DNA from: G020353115 sp964389685
GTDB taxonomy: Bacteria; Bacteroidota; Bacteroidia; Bacteroidales; VadinHA17
Length of the DNA stretch: 14,556 bases
Direction of reading: 5' to 3'
Assembly (NCBI GenBank): GCA_964389685.1
Contig: CAYMFM010000091.1
Span: 1 to 14,556, forward strand
How positions within the stretch are numbered: position 1 is the stretch's first letter; each line of letters opens with the position of its first letter. Positions 6,766-13,426 of the stretch are shown here, in pieces. The notes under the pieces were generated by a model. It made no database searches. It saw only the letters and a list, made by a program, of their open reading frames with translations, and had not been told where the DNA came from. A program made the position numbers and the translations under genes.

Positions 6766-8313
6766 TTATACTTCCTTCTCAATAACTTCTTCTCTTGAGA
6801 TAGGCAACTTATCTATTCCCTCCTTTCGTGCGAATGCTGCCATAACTTCGAACAATTCATCCACACATGCGGGCTCAAGAGAACTCTCTTTAGTTGGATC
6901 CAAGTCCAAGATATTCTTCACTTTCAAGTGAGCACGTTCGCGAATGTCTGAACCCTCAGCTCCCTTTCCAGATCTACCATCCTGATCGATAGTGTTAAAT
7001 GAAGGTTCCCAAAATTCTTCTTTGAAAAAACGGAGAGTATGTTTCGATGTAAGGAAGTGTTTACTTTCCTTCTTATTTGTTCTAATGAGTTGTTCTGCTA
7101 AATTCTCTGGGCACAAATGTATTCCCTTAGAAAGCCTACGAGCAAACCCACAAATCTCGTTATCTATAATTAGCTTTTCAAGGCTTTGAGTACTGGCAAA
7201 TTCCAGCATCCCCGGTCCGGCAACAATATTGGCGCCGGCAAGTAACGAGGCGGTTATTCCCAGACCTGTCTCGAGCCCAGCTTGCATATCTAACCTTTTA
7301 CTATCAGCTCTCCCAAGATTAGATGTAGTTGGCAATCGAAAGTGCTTCCCAATTTCGATCATACCACAGTCAAGCAGAATCGCCTCGGGGGATGCCATTG
7401 TTGGAGTAGCTGAGCGCATGTTCAGGTTACATGCGCCCCCCCCCCAAATGAACCTTGCTCCAGGGTTTGCCACCTGGTGAATTACCAATCCTGATAGATT
7501 CTCTGCAGTGGCTTCTAGCATCGTTCCAGCTAGCGTAACAGGAGCGGTAGCGCCAGCAAACGGAATATGAACAGCCATGGCTGGGATATTGTCCCGGGCG
7601 CTGTTGATAAGGTTGTATGCGCTCATCTGACTCCAACCCAATGGAGAAACACTATTAGCGCAAATGATATGCGAAGGCTTATTGCTAAATCTTTCCGCTC
7701 CCTGTGCTACAATCCACAACAGTTTACGCATGACCTTGTACCCTGATGGGGTAAACGCAGTGAGAATTGTTGGTTTCGTAGAGAACAAGAGCGCGACGAA
7801 TAGCCGGTACGCATCTGTTATTCTCGCTGGAACATCATTGCATGTAAATAAGGAAGAATGGAAAGATATGTTACTGCATGCATTAACAATTTTTATATGA
7901 TTTATTAGATCCTGAGTTACTGCAAGGCGTCTCTTTGTGGGATTATCAAGATCATGTACATATATGGCAGTACCACCGGTCTCGAAATAAACGTTATTAT
8001 CTCTAAGACAATAGCATTCATTGCGTAAGTGATCATAAACAGCAAATCCCTTGGGAACACTTTTTAGGGCGTCTTCAATTAAGTCCGCGCTGATTCTTAC
8101 GATGTTTTTCTTAAAATCTACTTTTGCACCGGCATCTGACATTAGTTCCTGGGAGTTTCTATCGCTTAGTGTAACGCCAGGATTGCTGAGCAATGCAAAG
8201 GCCCTTTCTACGATATATGTTACATCACTTTCCTCTAAAATCTGCCATTGAGGAATGGCATGTTTTTCCACCTTTTCTCCCCCTGATGTATTATCTCTGT
8301 GATCTGGGTTCAT
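6766..8313 (-). CDS. MttB-family corrinoid-dependent methyltransferase (no pyrrolysine codon)
   Basis: This 515-residue protein resembles trimethylamine methyltransferase family proteins. These transfer a methyl group from a quaternary or tertiary amine to a corrinoid protein in the cytoplasm. The central region contains ICANSVSPLGWSQMSAYNLI, IPFAGATAPVTLAGTMLEAT, a glycine patch (FIWGGGACNLNMRSATPT), ASPEAILLDCGM and ETGLGITASLLAGANIVAGP, in the family order. The frame contains no in-frame UAG, so it belongs with the non-pyrrolysine branch that includes glycine-betaine, proline-betaine and carnitine demethylases; the substrate cannot be told here. Its partner protein just downstream is broken. 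The ATG at 8313 has only a weak purine stretch upstream. A GTG at 8271, preceded by GGGGGAG, is a credible alternative start. A run of ten G bases (7436-7445) lies in the glycine patch. G+C is low (about 37% in one sample). Confidence 0.87.
   Translation of the reverse strand: MNPDHRDNTSGGEKVEKHAIPQWQILEESDVTYIVERAFALLSNPGVTLSDRNSQELMSDAGAKVDFKKNIVRISADLIEDALKSVPKGFAVYDHLRNECYCLRDNNVYFETGGTAIYVHDLDNPTKRRLAVTQDLINHIKIVNACSNISFHSSLFTCNDVPARITDAYRLFVALLFSTKPTILTAFTPSGYKVMRKLLWIVAQGAERFSNKPSHIICANSVSPLGWSQMSAYNLINSARDNIPAMAVHIPFAGATAPVTLAGTMLEATAENLSGLVIHQVANPGARFIWGGGACNLNMRSATPTMASPEAILLDCGMIEIGKHFRLPTTSNLGRADSKRLDMQAGLETGLGITASLLAGANIVAGPGMLEFASTQSLEKLIIDNEICGFARRLSKGIHLCPENLAEQLIRTNKKESKHFLTSKHTLRFFKEEFWEPSFNTIDQDGRSGKGAEGSDIRERAHLKVKNILDLDPTKESSLEPACVDELFEVMAAFARKEGIDKLPISREEVIEKEV
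7436..7445 (-). repeat. G10 homopolymer tract inside mttB
   Basis: Ten consecutive C bases on the plus strand (G on the coding strand) encode TGG GGG GGG GGC in the Trp-Gly-Gly-Gly patch. Tracts of this length are prone to slippage, so a change of one base would truncate the protein. Confidence 0.9.
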
Positions 8314-8354
8314 TAAGTCGCTTTTTCTCGCTTTTCGCTAAAGAAGATAATAAG

Positions 8355-9587
8355 TTATAGCACATTCTTTCTATGCGAAGGTGCCTCAGCGTTGATCACA
8401 ACCGTACCTCTCTTTAGTAGACAGTAGATCTCCTCCTTGGGTTTGGCAAGTACAGAGATGTCCTTTAAAGGATTGTGCTGAAGTACCAGAATGTCGGCTT
8501 CTTTGCCAGGGGAAAGTGAGCCAACACGATCCTCGATGCCAAGCAGTTTTGCTGCCTCCACTGTAGCGGAAGCAATGGCTTGAGCTTCGGTCATCCCGTT
8601 TTCCACAAGGAACTCGAATTCTCTTCCCGTACCCCCTGGGGGATTCAGCGGCGTGCCACAATCGCTTCCGAAGGCGATGGGAACGCCAAGTTCGCATGCC
8701 TTCTTGAACGTTAATGTCTGATGCACCAAAAGTTTCTTGCAATTGTCCTGCATAAATTGGGGTACTCCGGCAGCTTTTGCTGAGTTATCTGCCATGAAGG
8801 CTGTAGCCCCAATACACATAACAAGGTAGATGTTGTTTTTCACCATCTTTACCAAGGTTTCTTCGTCCGCGTAGGTGCCATGTTCAATAGATTGAACTCC
8901 TGCCTTTATAGCGTTCTTGATTCCCTCTAAGCCGTGAGCGTGTGCGGCAACTTTCTTCTCTGCTCGGGAGGCTTCCTGGACGATTGCTTGCAATTCGGCA
9001 AGCGAAAGTTGCGGCAGTCCTGGGGCGCCTATAGAGCTGACGCCGCCACCTGTTGCCATTACTTTGATTTGATCAGCGGTCATGGCGAGTTGTTCGCGCA
9101 CTCCCTTACGGGCCTCGTCAAGGCCGTCGACTTCACGGCTTCGAAGAAGCAATGAGGCATGTCCTCCAGTGATGCAGAGAGGGCGGCCACTGGCATACAT
9201 CCTTGGCCCAGGTACAATTCCCTCGTTGATCGCGTTGCGAAGTGCAATGTCCACATACTCCCGCCCTCCCATGTCCCGGATGGTTGTGAACCCGCTGTAC
9301 AACAACATCTGTGCACCGTGAGCTGCACGAAGTGCAACTTCCGCTGCAGAGATATCCTTTGTGAGAAAAGGATCGACCCCTCCGTACAGGCCTGTGGTAT
9401 GGACATGCGCATCGATCAGACCAGGGATGAGCCACTTGTCCATTACAGAGATGACCTTCTCGCTAGCTCTAGGTTCTAAGTGTTGCCCAAGCTGTACGAT
9501 GATTCCCTGATCCACTTGTAGGTCCAGCTGGCGAAAACCTATCCCTTGATCGTCTTGAATAAGCACGTTGCCATTGCTAAGCAGCAT
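8355..9587 (-). CDS. Metal-dependent amidohydrolase, Xaa-Pro dipeptidase / imidazolonepropionase-like
   Basis: This 410-residue amidohydrolase-superfamily enzyme has a short N-terminal beta domain followed by a TIM barrel. Ligands are visible in order: PGLIDAHVH (H61, H63), IKVMATGGGVSS (K175, the likely carboxylated lysine bridging two zinc ions), AAHAHGLEG (H216/H218), QSIEHGTY (H236) and FGSDCGTP (D309, the general base). A C-terminal GSLSPGKEADILVL closes the fold. This pattern is typical of the subgroup that hydrolyses L-Xaa-Pro, Xaa-Arg/Lys dipeptides and some N-acyl amino acids. ATG 9587 has AAGGGGGG upstream. A 151-base gap separates it from the ATPase gene, so it could have its own promoter. 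No clear terminator or strong promoter is visible there, only a small inverted repeat. It probably releases free amino acids from the imported substrate (inference). Confidence 0.9.
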   Translation of the reverse strand: MLLSNGNVLIQDDQGIGFRQLDLQVDQGIIVQLGQHLEPRASEKVISVMDKWLIPGLIDAHVHTTGLYGGVDPFLTKDISAAEVALRAAHGAQMLLYSGFTTIRDMGGREYVDIALRNAINEGIVPGPRMYASGRPLCITGGHASLLLRSREVDGLDEARKGVREQLAMTADQIKVMATGGGVSSIGAPGLPQLSLAELQAIVQEASRAEKKVAAHAHGLEGIKNAIKAGVQSIEHGTYADEETLVKMVKNNIYLVMCIGATAFMADNSAKAAGVPQFMQDNCKKLLVHQTLTFKKACELGVPIAFGSDCGTPLNPPGGTGREFEFLVENGMTEAQAIASATVEAAKLLGIEDRVGSLSPGKEADILVLQHNPLKDISVLAKPKEEIYCLLKRGTVVINAEAPSHRKNVL

Positions 9588-9623
9588 TATGTTCCCCCTT
9601 ATTGAAGTTAGTCAACCTCTTTC

Positions 9624-9639
9624 GTGAAGCGGTTTTCAC
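9624..9639. repeat. Small inverted repeat upstream of the amidohydrolase gene
   Basis: GTGAA, six bases, TTCAC lies in the 151-base gap between the ATPase and amidohydrolase genes, about 40 bases from the start codon. It could be an operator half-site pair, but five-base arms can occur by chance. Nothing else in the gap (9588-9738) was recognised apart from an AT-rich stretch. Confidence 0.25.
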
Positions 9640-9738
9640 AGTCAGAGATCTACCCTGGCAATACCACAGCCAACTTATCTAAAATGGCATGTAGTGATAA
9701 TTTATTGAATTTATCTTAAAGTATGCTCATATTATTCA

Positions 9739-10473
9739 CTAGATGCCAATGATTTGGTTTACGAAATGCTGAGACCGAGGGTCTTGCGGAGATTGGAAGA
9801 ACACCTCTGGTGAAGCTTCCTCAACAATCCGCCCGTCTACCATGAAAACTACCCGATTGGCAGCTGCCTTTGCGAAACCCATTTCGTGTGTCACGACTAT
9901 CATGGTCATTCCTCGATTAGATAGATCCGCCATGACGTCAAGGACATCCTTGATCATCTCCGGATCAAGAGCGGAGGTTGCTTCATCGAAGAGCATGAGC
10001 TTCGGATCCATTGCTAGAGCCCGCGCTATGGCGACACGCTGTGCCTGCCCTCCTGAGAGTTCATCGGGATATGCGTCTATTTTTTCGATCAATCCCATTC
10101 GCTCAAGGAGTTCTCGCGCTTTACTAATTGCATCAGCTTTCGTTACTCTCCTAACTTTTGTTGGACCTAGGATGAGGTTGTTCAATACATTCATATGTGG
10201 AAACAGATTGAAACTTTGAAAAACAATCCCGATCTCCTTTCGGGCCTCCCGCAGATTTGCCTTGTCCCCTGTAATCTCTACGTTATCGACCCATACCTCA
10301 CCTTGCCGAGGTCTCTCGAGGCCATTAATACATCGGAGTAGTGTGCTCTTTCCCGCACCACTTGGCCCGCAGATGATCACCGTTTCTTTTTTTTCAACAC
10401 TCAGCGTGACATCAACGACTGCTTGAAGGGATCCAAAACTCTTTGTTACGTTTTTTATCTCTACAACTGACAT
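9739..10473 (-). CDS. Polar amino-acid ABC transporter ATP-binding protein (GlnQ/HisP type)
   Basis: This 244-residue cytoplasmic ATPase powers uptake. It has Walker A GPSGAGKST (36-44), Q-loop (Q86 in VFQSFNLF), signature LSGGQAQR (139-146, with Ala where LSGGQQQR is usual), Walker B LMLFDEATSALDP (159-171, E164) and the H-loop in VTHEMGFA (H196). Length and the FNLFPHM motif fit the polar amino-acid uptake family. The ATG at 10473 follows AAGGAG with a six-base spacer and lies ten bases after the second permease stop, so it is the last gene of the transporter set. The predicted partners are the two permeases and the binding protein immediately upstream. Confidence 0.96.
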   Translation of the reverse strand: MSVVEIKNVTKSFGSLQAVVDVTLSVEKKETVIICGPSGAGKSTLLRCINGLERPRQGEVWVDNVEITGDKANLREARKEIGIVFQSFNLFPHMNVLNNLILGPTKVRRVTKADAISKARELLERMGLIEKIDAYPDELSGGQAQRVAIARALAMDPKLMLFDEATSALDPEMIKDVLDVMADLSNRGMTMIVVTHEMGFAKAAANRVVFMVDGRIVEEASPEVFFQSPQDPRSQHFVNQIIGI

Positions 10474-10483
10474 CTGAGACTCC

Positions 10484-11167
10484 TTACGACCGTACTTGAC
10501 TATGCTTTAGACGATTCTCGAGCAACAAAGCTAGTTTCAACATTGGGTAACAGATCGCCGCGTAAAATGCTGCTACCCATCCGAAGACAATAAACGGTTG
10601 TCGGTTAGCTTGCATCACTTGACGCCCCACGGTTGTCACATCGGGAACAGCAATAAGCGATAAAACAGCTGTGTCTTTGAAATGGAGCACCATCTGGCCG
10701 GCTAGCGGAGGAAGGATTAAACGCATTGCCTGTGGGACGATGACGTACAGCATTCGGTGGAAGTATGACAAACCCAAAGCGATTGCTGCCTCGCGTTGAC
10801 TTGTGTGAATGCTCTCGATACCGCCTCGAATGATCTCAGTGTAGTAGGCACCTGAGTGGATTGACAACGCGAGAATACCGGCATAGGTAGCAGAGAAGGT
10901 AACCCCGAAGTAGGGCAATACATGGTAGATAACGAACAGGATGATTAAGAAAGGGAGCCCACGCATGATATAGATATATACTATGATGGGATAACGTACT
11001 ACTCTCAAACGTGATGAACTAATTAGGCCAAGTACTGCCCCAATCATGAGGCCGATAAGTAACGACCACGCATAATAGGAGAGTGTATTGGCAAAACCTC
11101 GAAGGAGAATTGGTAGTATTTTAGCGGAAACGCCCCAAAAACCCGAACCATACGCGCTAGGCTCCAT
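10484..11167 (-). CDS. Polar amino-acid ABC transporter permease (HisM/GlnP type), second subunit
   Basis: This 227-residue inner-membrane protein has about five hydrophobic segments and the cytoplasmic EAA loop EAAIALGLSYFHRMLYVIVP, which contacts the ATPase, followed by LPPL. It also carries the GILALSIHSGAYYTEIIRGG segment typical of polar amino-acid permeases. The ATG at 11167 (GAAGGTGG seven bases upstream) is preferred. A TTG at 11188 is in frame but lacks a ribosome site. The start overlaps the end of the first permease by 11 bases, so the two are coupled and probably form a heterodimer. Confidence 0.94.
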   Translation of the reverse strand: MEPSAYGSGFWGVSAKILPILLRGFANTLSYYAWSLLIGLMIGAVLGLISSSRLRVVRYPIIVYIYIMRGLPFLIILFVIYHVLPYFGVTFSATYAGILALSIHSGAYYTEIIRGGIESIHTSQREAAIALGLSYFHRMLYVIVPQAMRLILPPLAGQMVLHFKDTAVLSLIAVPDVTTVGRQVMQANRQPFIVFGWVAAFYAAICYPMLKLALLLENRLKHSQVRS

Positions 11168-11819
11168 GTCGTGCCCACCTTCTTTCAAGCACCTTGGAAA
11201 TGAAGAAAAGCGGCAGCGTGGCAGCTAGGTAAATGATGATTGCAGGAAGAAACGACTCCAGAGGGCGAAAAGTCCAAACTGCGAGAGCACGTGCCGTCTC
11301 TGTAACTTCTCGAAGAGCAATAACTGAAAGGACTGCTGTTCCCTTAATGAGTAAAGTCACCTGGCCAGTAAGAGGAGGAATGATTTTCCGAAATGCCTGA
11401 GGCAGAATCACATATCGCATTGTATCAAAGAAAGTCAATCCCAACGCATAAGCTGCTTCAAATTGTGTTCTATGAATGGCCTCAATCCCAACACGGATGA
11501 TCTCGGCACTAAAGGCTGCGTTAATAAGTGTGACAGCAAGAAGTCCAACCTGCATTTCCGACATCATGATACCTAAATGAGGTAAGCCGAAGTAGAAAAA
11601 GTACAGTTGAATTATTAATGGAGTGGAACGAAAGATCTGAATGAAAAAGGATGCCATCCAATACAGGATAAGCGGACGGTAGATCCTTATGATTGCAAGC
11701 AACGTTGCTAACACAGTTGACAGGCCGAAGGTGACCGTCCAGATTTGCACGCTGAGCCCGACCGCAGGAACAAACTCCGGCCAACTGTTAAGAAAAACAC
11801 GCCATGAGAATATACTCAT
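11157..11819 (-). CDS. Polar amino-acid ABC transporter permease (HisQ/GlnP type), first subunit
   Basis: This 220-residue inner-membrane subunit has several transmembrane helices, the TPLIIQLYFFYFGLP stretch, GLLAVTLINAAFSAEIIRVG, and the EAA loop EAAYALGLTFFDTMRYVILP followed by IPPLTGQ. It pairs with the overlapping downstream permease. I use ATG 11819. The TTG directly before it extends the frame by one codon, and the ribosome site (AGAGACAG) is weak. A 154-base gap containing a strong hairpin separates it from the binding-protein gene, which probably sets a higher level of binding protein than of permease. Confidence 0.94.
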   Translation of the reverse strand: MSIFSWRVFLNSWPEFVPAVGLSVQIWTVTFGLSTVLATLLAIIRIYRPLILYWMASFFIQIFRSTPLIIQLYFFYFGLPHLGIMMSEMQVGLLAVTLINAAFSAEIIRVGIEAIHRTQFEAAYALGLTFFDTMRYVILPQAFRKIIPPLTGQVTLLIKGTAVLSVIALREVTETARALAVWTFRPLESFLPAIIIYLAATLPLFFISKVLERRWARHGA

Positions 11820-11856
11820 CAAACTGTCTCTTTTGACTCCATGTGGTATTTTTAAT

Positions 11857-11896
11857 GCCGTGGGACGCTTTCTTCAGCATGTGTGCGTCCCACGGC
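11857..11896 (-). ncRNA. Intercistronic RNA hairpin between binding protein and permease
   Basis: A perfect 12-base-pair stem (GCCGTGGGACGC / GCGTCCCACGGC, arms 11857-11868 and 11885-11896) encloses a 16-base loop. In the minus-strand transcript it follows UUUUU and is followed by AUUAAAAA, which can lengthen the stem with a small bulge. There is no U-run after the stem, so it is not a standard terminator. Such hairpins commonly protect the upstream mRNA from 3' exonucleases. A weaker stem (AGCAC / GTGCT) lies just after the binding-protein stop. Confidence 0.75.
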
Positions 11897-11973
11897 AAAA
11901 AGTATCGTTCCTGTCACCATTTGCCCATAGAAAGATAATTCAGCACAGGCAAGGAGGTGCTCTGTTTATGGTG

Positions 11974-12789
11974 CTAATCGAATTGGTTCCATGGGATATA
12001 AGACTCTCCCATCCATTTCTTGCATATTTCAGCATACTGTCCAGTTAGTTTGATCTTGCGGATGAAGTTGTCCATCCAGAACTTCAGATTCAGGGACGTT
12101 ACTCCGGGCTTTATGGCAAACGTGGTGGTTTCCGCACGTAGTGCGTTGAGGACAACCAGTTTGTCCGGATAGGCGGAAACCTCCCCTGCCGAAATTAGAT
12201 TCCCGTTAAGACAGGCATCCACTCGTCCACTGAGTAGGGCTTCCGTGGCATCGGTGTCGAGCTGATATAGTTTCAGAGTGGCATTCGGGAGCATCTTCTT
12301 TCCCAATTCTTCTCCAACAGCTCCGGCAATAGCTCCCACAGTGTACTCCGGCGAATTCAACTCCTCCCAACTTGTGAAACCGCTTTCTCGTTTCGCGTAA
12401 GCAACTGTGGCGGCAAGATGCAATGCCTCGCAGAACCATACTGACTTAGCTCTCTGTAGTGTGGTTAGCATACGCGGACAAATCAGGTCTATACGTCCTG
12501 TCTGAAGGGCTGGGATCTGTCCCGCCCACGGCATGTCGATAATCTCGAGTTTGACACCGAGATTCTCTGCGATTAGATTCATTAGGTCAACTTCCCAGCC
12601 GACGATGTCTCCGTTTTCATCCAGGAAAGCATATGGCCGGGCAGCGGCTGTCGTTCCGATGCGTATGGAACCACGCTCGATAATCTGCGCAAGAAGATCA
12701 CTCTCCGCTACTGCTGTGATCCCCAGAGCTAGGCCTACTATTCCTACTAGTAATGCCACGATGCCGATCCGCTTCACAATATCGTACAT
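11974..12789 (-). CDS. Polar amino-acid ABC transporter periplasmic binding protein
   Basis: This 271-residue protein is of solute-binding family 3. It has a signal peptide with Lys-Arg followed by a hydrophobic core (IGIVALLVGIVGLALGI) and a likely cleavage after AVA near residue 28. There is no cysteine at the cleavage site, so it is probably a soluble periplasmic protein rather than a lipoprotein. That suggests a diderm cell. The mature part opens with IIERGSIRIGTTAAARPYAF and has GWEVDLMNLIAENLGVKLEI and IPALQTGRIDLIC, the usual first-lobe motifs, then LLSGRVDACL in the second lobe. The ATG at 12789 follows AAGGAGG by six bases. The ligand-contact residues do not let me name the amino acid. 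The neighbours suggest a modified amino acid or dipeptide-like ligand (inference). Confidence 0.94.
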   Translation of the reverse strand: MYDIVKRIGIVALLVGIVGLALGITAVAESDLLAQIIERGSIRIGTTAAARPYAFLDENGDIVGWEVDLMNLIAENLGVKLEIIDMPWAGQIPALQTGRIDLICPRMLTTLQRAKSVWFCEALHLAATVAYAKRESGFTSWEELNSPEYTVGAIAGAVGEELGKKMLPNATLKLYQLDTDATEALLSGRVDACLNGNLISAGEVSAYPDKLVVLNALRAETTTFAIKPGVTSLNLKFWMDNFIRKIKLTGQYAEICKKWMGESYIPWNQFD

Positions 12790-12864
12790 ATTCTGCCTCC
12801 TTGTCTTTTCCAGTCAAACATTCCATTCCTCCGCCATTATCGCCAACAATCTGCTGGTCTGAGT

Positions 12865-12876
12865 ATCACCTCCTTT
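12865..12876 (-). promoter_or_regulatory. Orphan full-length Shine-Dalgarno sequence
   Basis: AAAGGAGGTGAT, a nearly perfect complement of the 16S 3' end, lies in the ridA to binding-protein gap. It is about 75 bases upstream of the binding-protein ATG, which has its own site. No start codon sits at the right distance. The nearest short frames (a ten-codon GTG frame ending in TAATG, and ATG-GCG-GAG, seven codons) are poorly placed. Confidence 0.5.
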
Positions 12877-12891
12877 CTATGATTAGACCGC

Positions 12892-12901
12892 CAAGCGCTT
12901 G
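12892..12901. promoter_or_regulatory. Palindrome, candidate operator ahead of the transporter genes
   Basis: CAAGCGCTTG is a perfect ten-base palindrome just after ridA. On the minus strand it lies between a TTGTCA and a weak TCATAG spaced 17 bases apart, which would be a poor sigma-70 promoter. A regulator site covering such a promoter is a guess. Confidence 0.3.
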
Positions 12902-12915
12902 ACAAACCTCCAATA

Positions 12916-13410
12916 TCAGAATGTGTTACGCTCTTCTGGACAAGGTGCGACAACTACTATCATTTCGAGCTCAACTGGGATGTTGTTGGGAAGGTTTGAT
13001 GTGCCAAGCGCCGCACGGGCGTGGCGGCCACGATCACCGAACGCCCTTACTAAAAGCTCAGACGCTCCGTTGATCACCTTTGGCTGGTCATGAAAGTCGT
13101 TAGCCGAGTTGACAAACCCGCGCACCTGTATGATCTCCTCCACCTCCTCCAACGAGTCCACTACCGACTTGATCGCTGCCAGGCAGTTCAACGCGCAGAT
13201 CTCCGCGGCTTTGTACGCTTCATCTAGCGAGACCTCTTTCCCAACACGGCCAGCATATACTGCCTTGCCATCCCGTGTCGGACCCTGCCCGGAAACGTAC
13301 ACAAGGTTTCCAACACGCTTTGCCGGAACGTACTCCGCCACCGGTTTCGGTACCACAGGTAGCTCGAAACCGAGTTCTGTCAGCTTTTCTTCAACACTCT
13401 GTTTACTAAT
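12916..13410 (-). CDS. RidA-family enamine/imine deaminase, long form, apparent ATT start
   Basis: This 164-residue member of the YjgF/YER057c/UK114 family belongs to the longer subgroup that opens with ELGFELPVVPKPVAEYVPAK. Family proteins hydrolyse reactive enamines and imines released by PLP enzymes. Visible motifs are VYVSGQGPTRDGK, CALNCLAAIKSVV, VRGFVNSANDFHDQPKVING and GRHARAALG, the last carrying the arginine expected to bind the substrate carboxylate. The start is unusual. From the in-frame TAG upstream to a GTG at 13356 there is no ATG, GTG or TTG. The well-placed codon is ATT (13408-13410), preceded by AAAGGAG with a nine-base spacer and followed by AGT AAA. Starting at GTG would discard conserved N-terminal residues and has no ribosome site. 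The site overlaps the iclR stop, so the two genes are coupled. A decayed paralogue lies at 4542-4852. Confidence 0.9.
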   Translation of the reverse strand: MSKQSVEEKLTELGFELPVVPKPVAEYVPAKRVGNLVYVSGQGPTRDGKAVYAGRVGKEVSLDEAYKAAEICALNCLAAIKSVVDSLEEVEEIIQVRGFVNSANDFHDQPKVINGASELLVRAFGDRGRHARAALGTSNLPNNIPVELEMIVVVAPCPEERNTF

Positions 13411-13426
13411 TGCCCACTACTCCTTT
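13408..13426 (-). promoter_or_regulatory. Ribosome-binding site deciding the ATT start of ridA
   Basis: On the minus strand the site is AAAGGAG (13420-13426), nine bases, then ATT AGT AAA CAG. The Shine-Dalgarno overlaps the TAA stop of iclR (13425-13427), which points to translational coupling. Confidence 0.65.

Noticed and set aside
6766..8313. Pyrrolysine (in-frame UAG) in the MttB-family gene
   Set aside because: The frame is open for 515 codons without an internal UAG, so the gene belongs to the non-pyrrolysine branch.
11857..11896. Intrinsic terminator between binding protein and permease
   Set aside because: The stem is strong but no U-run follows on either strand, and the downstream permease and ATPase genes lack a clear promoter of their own.
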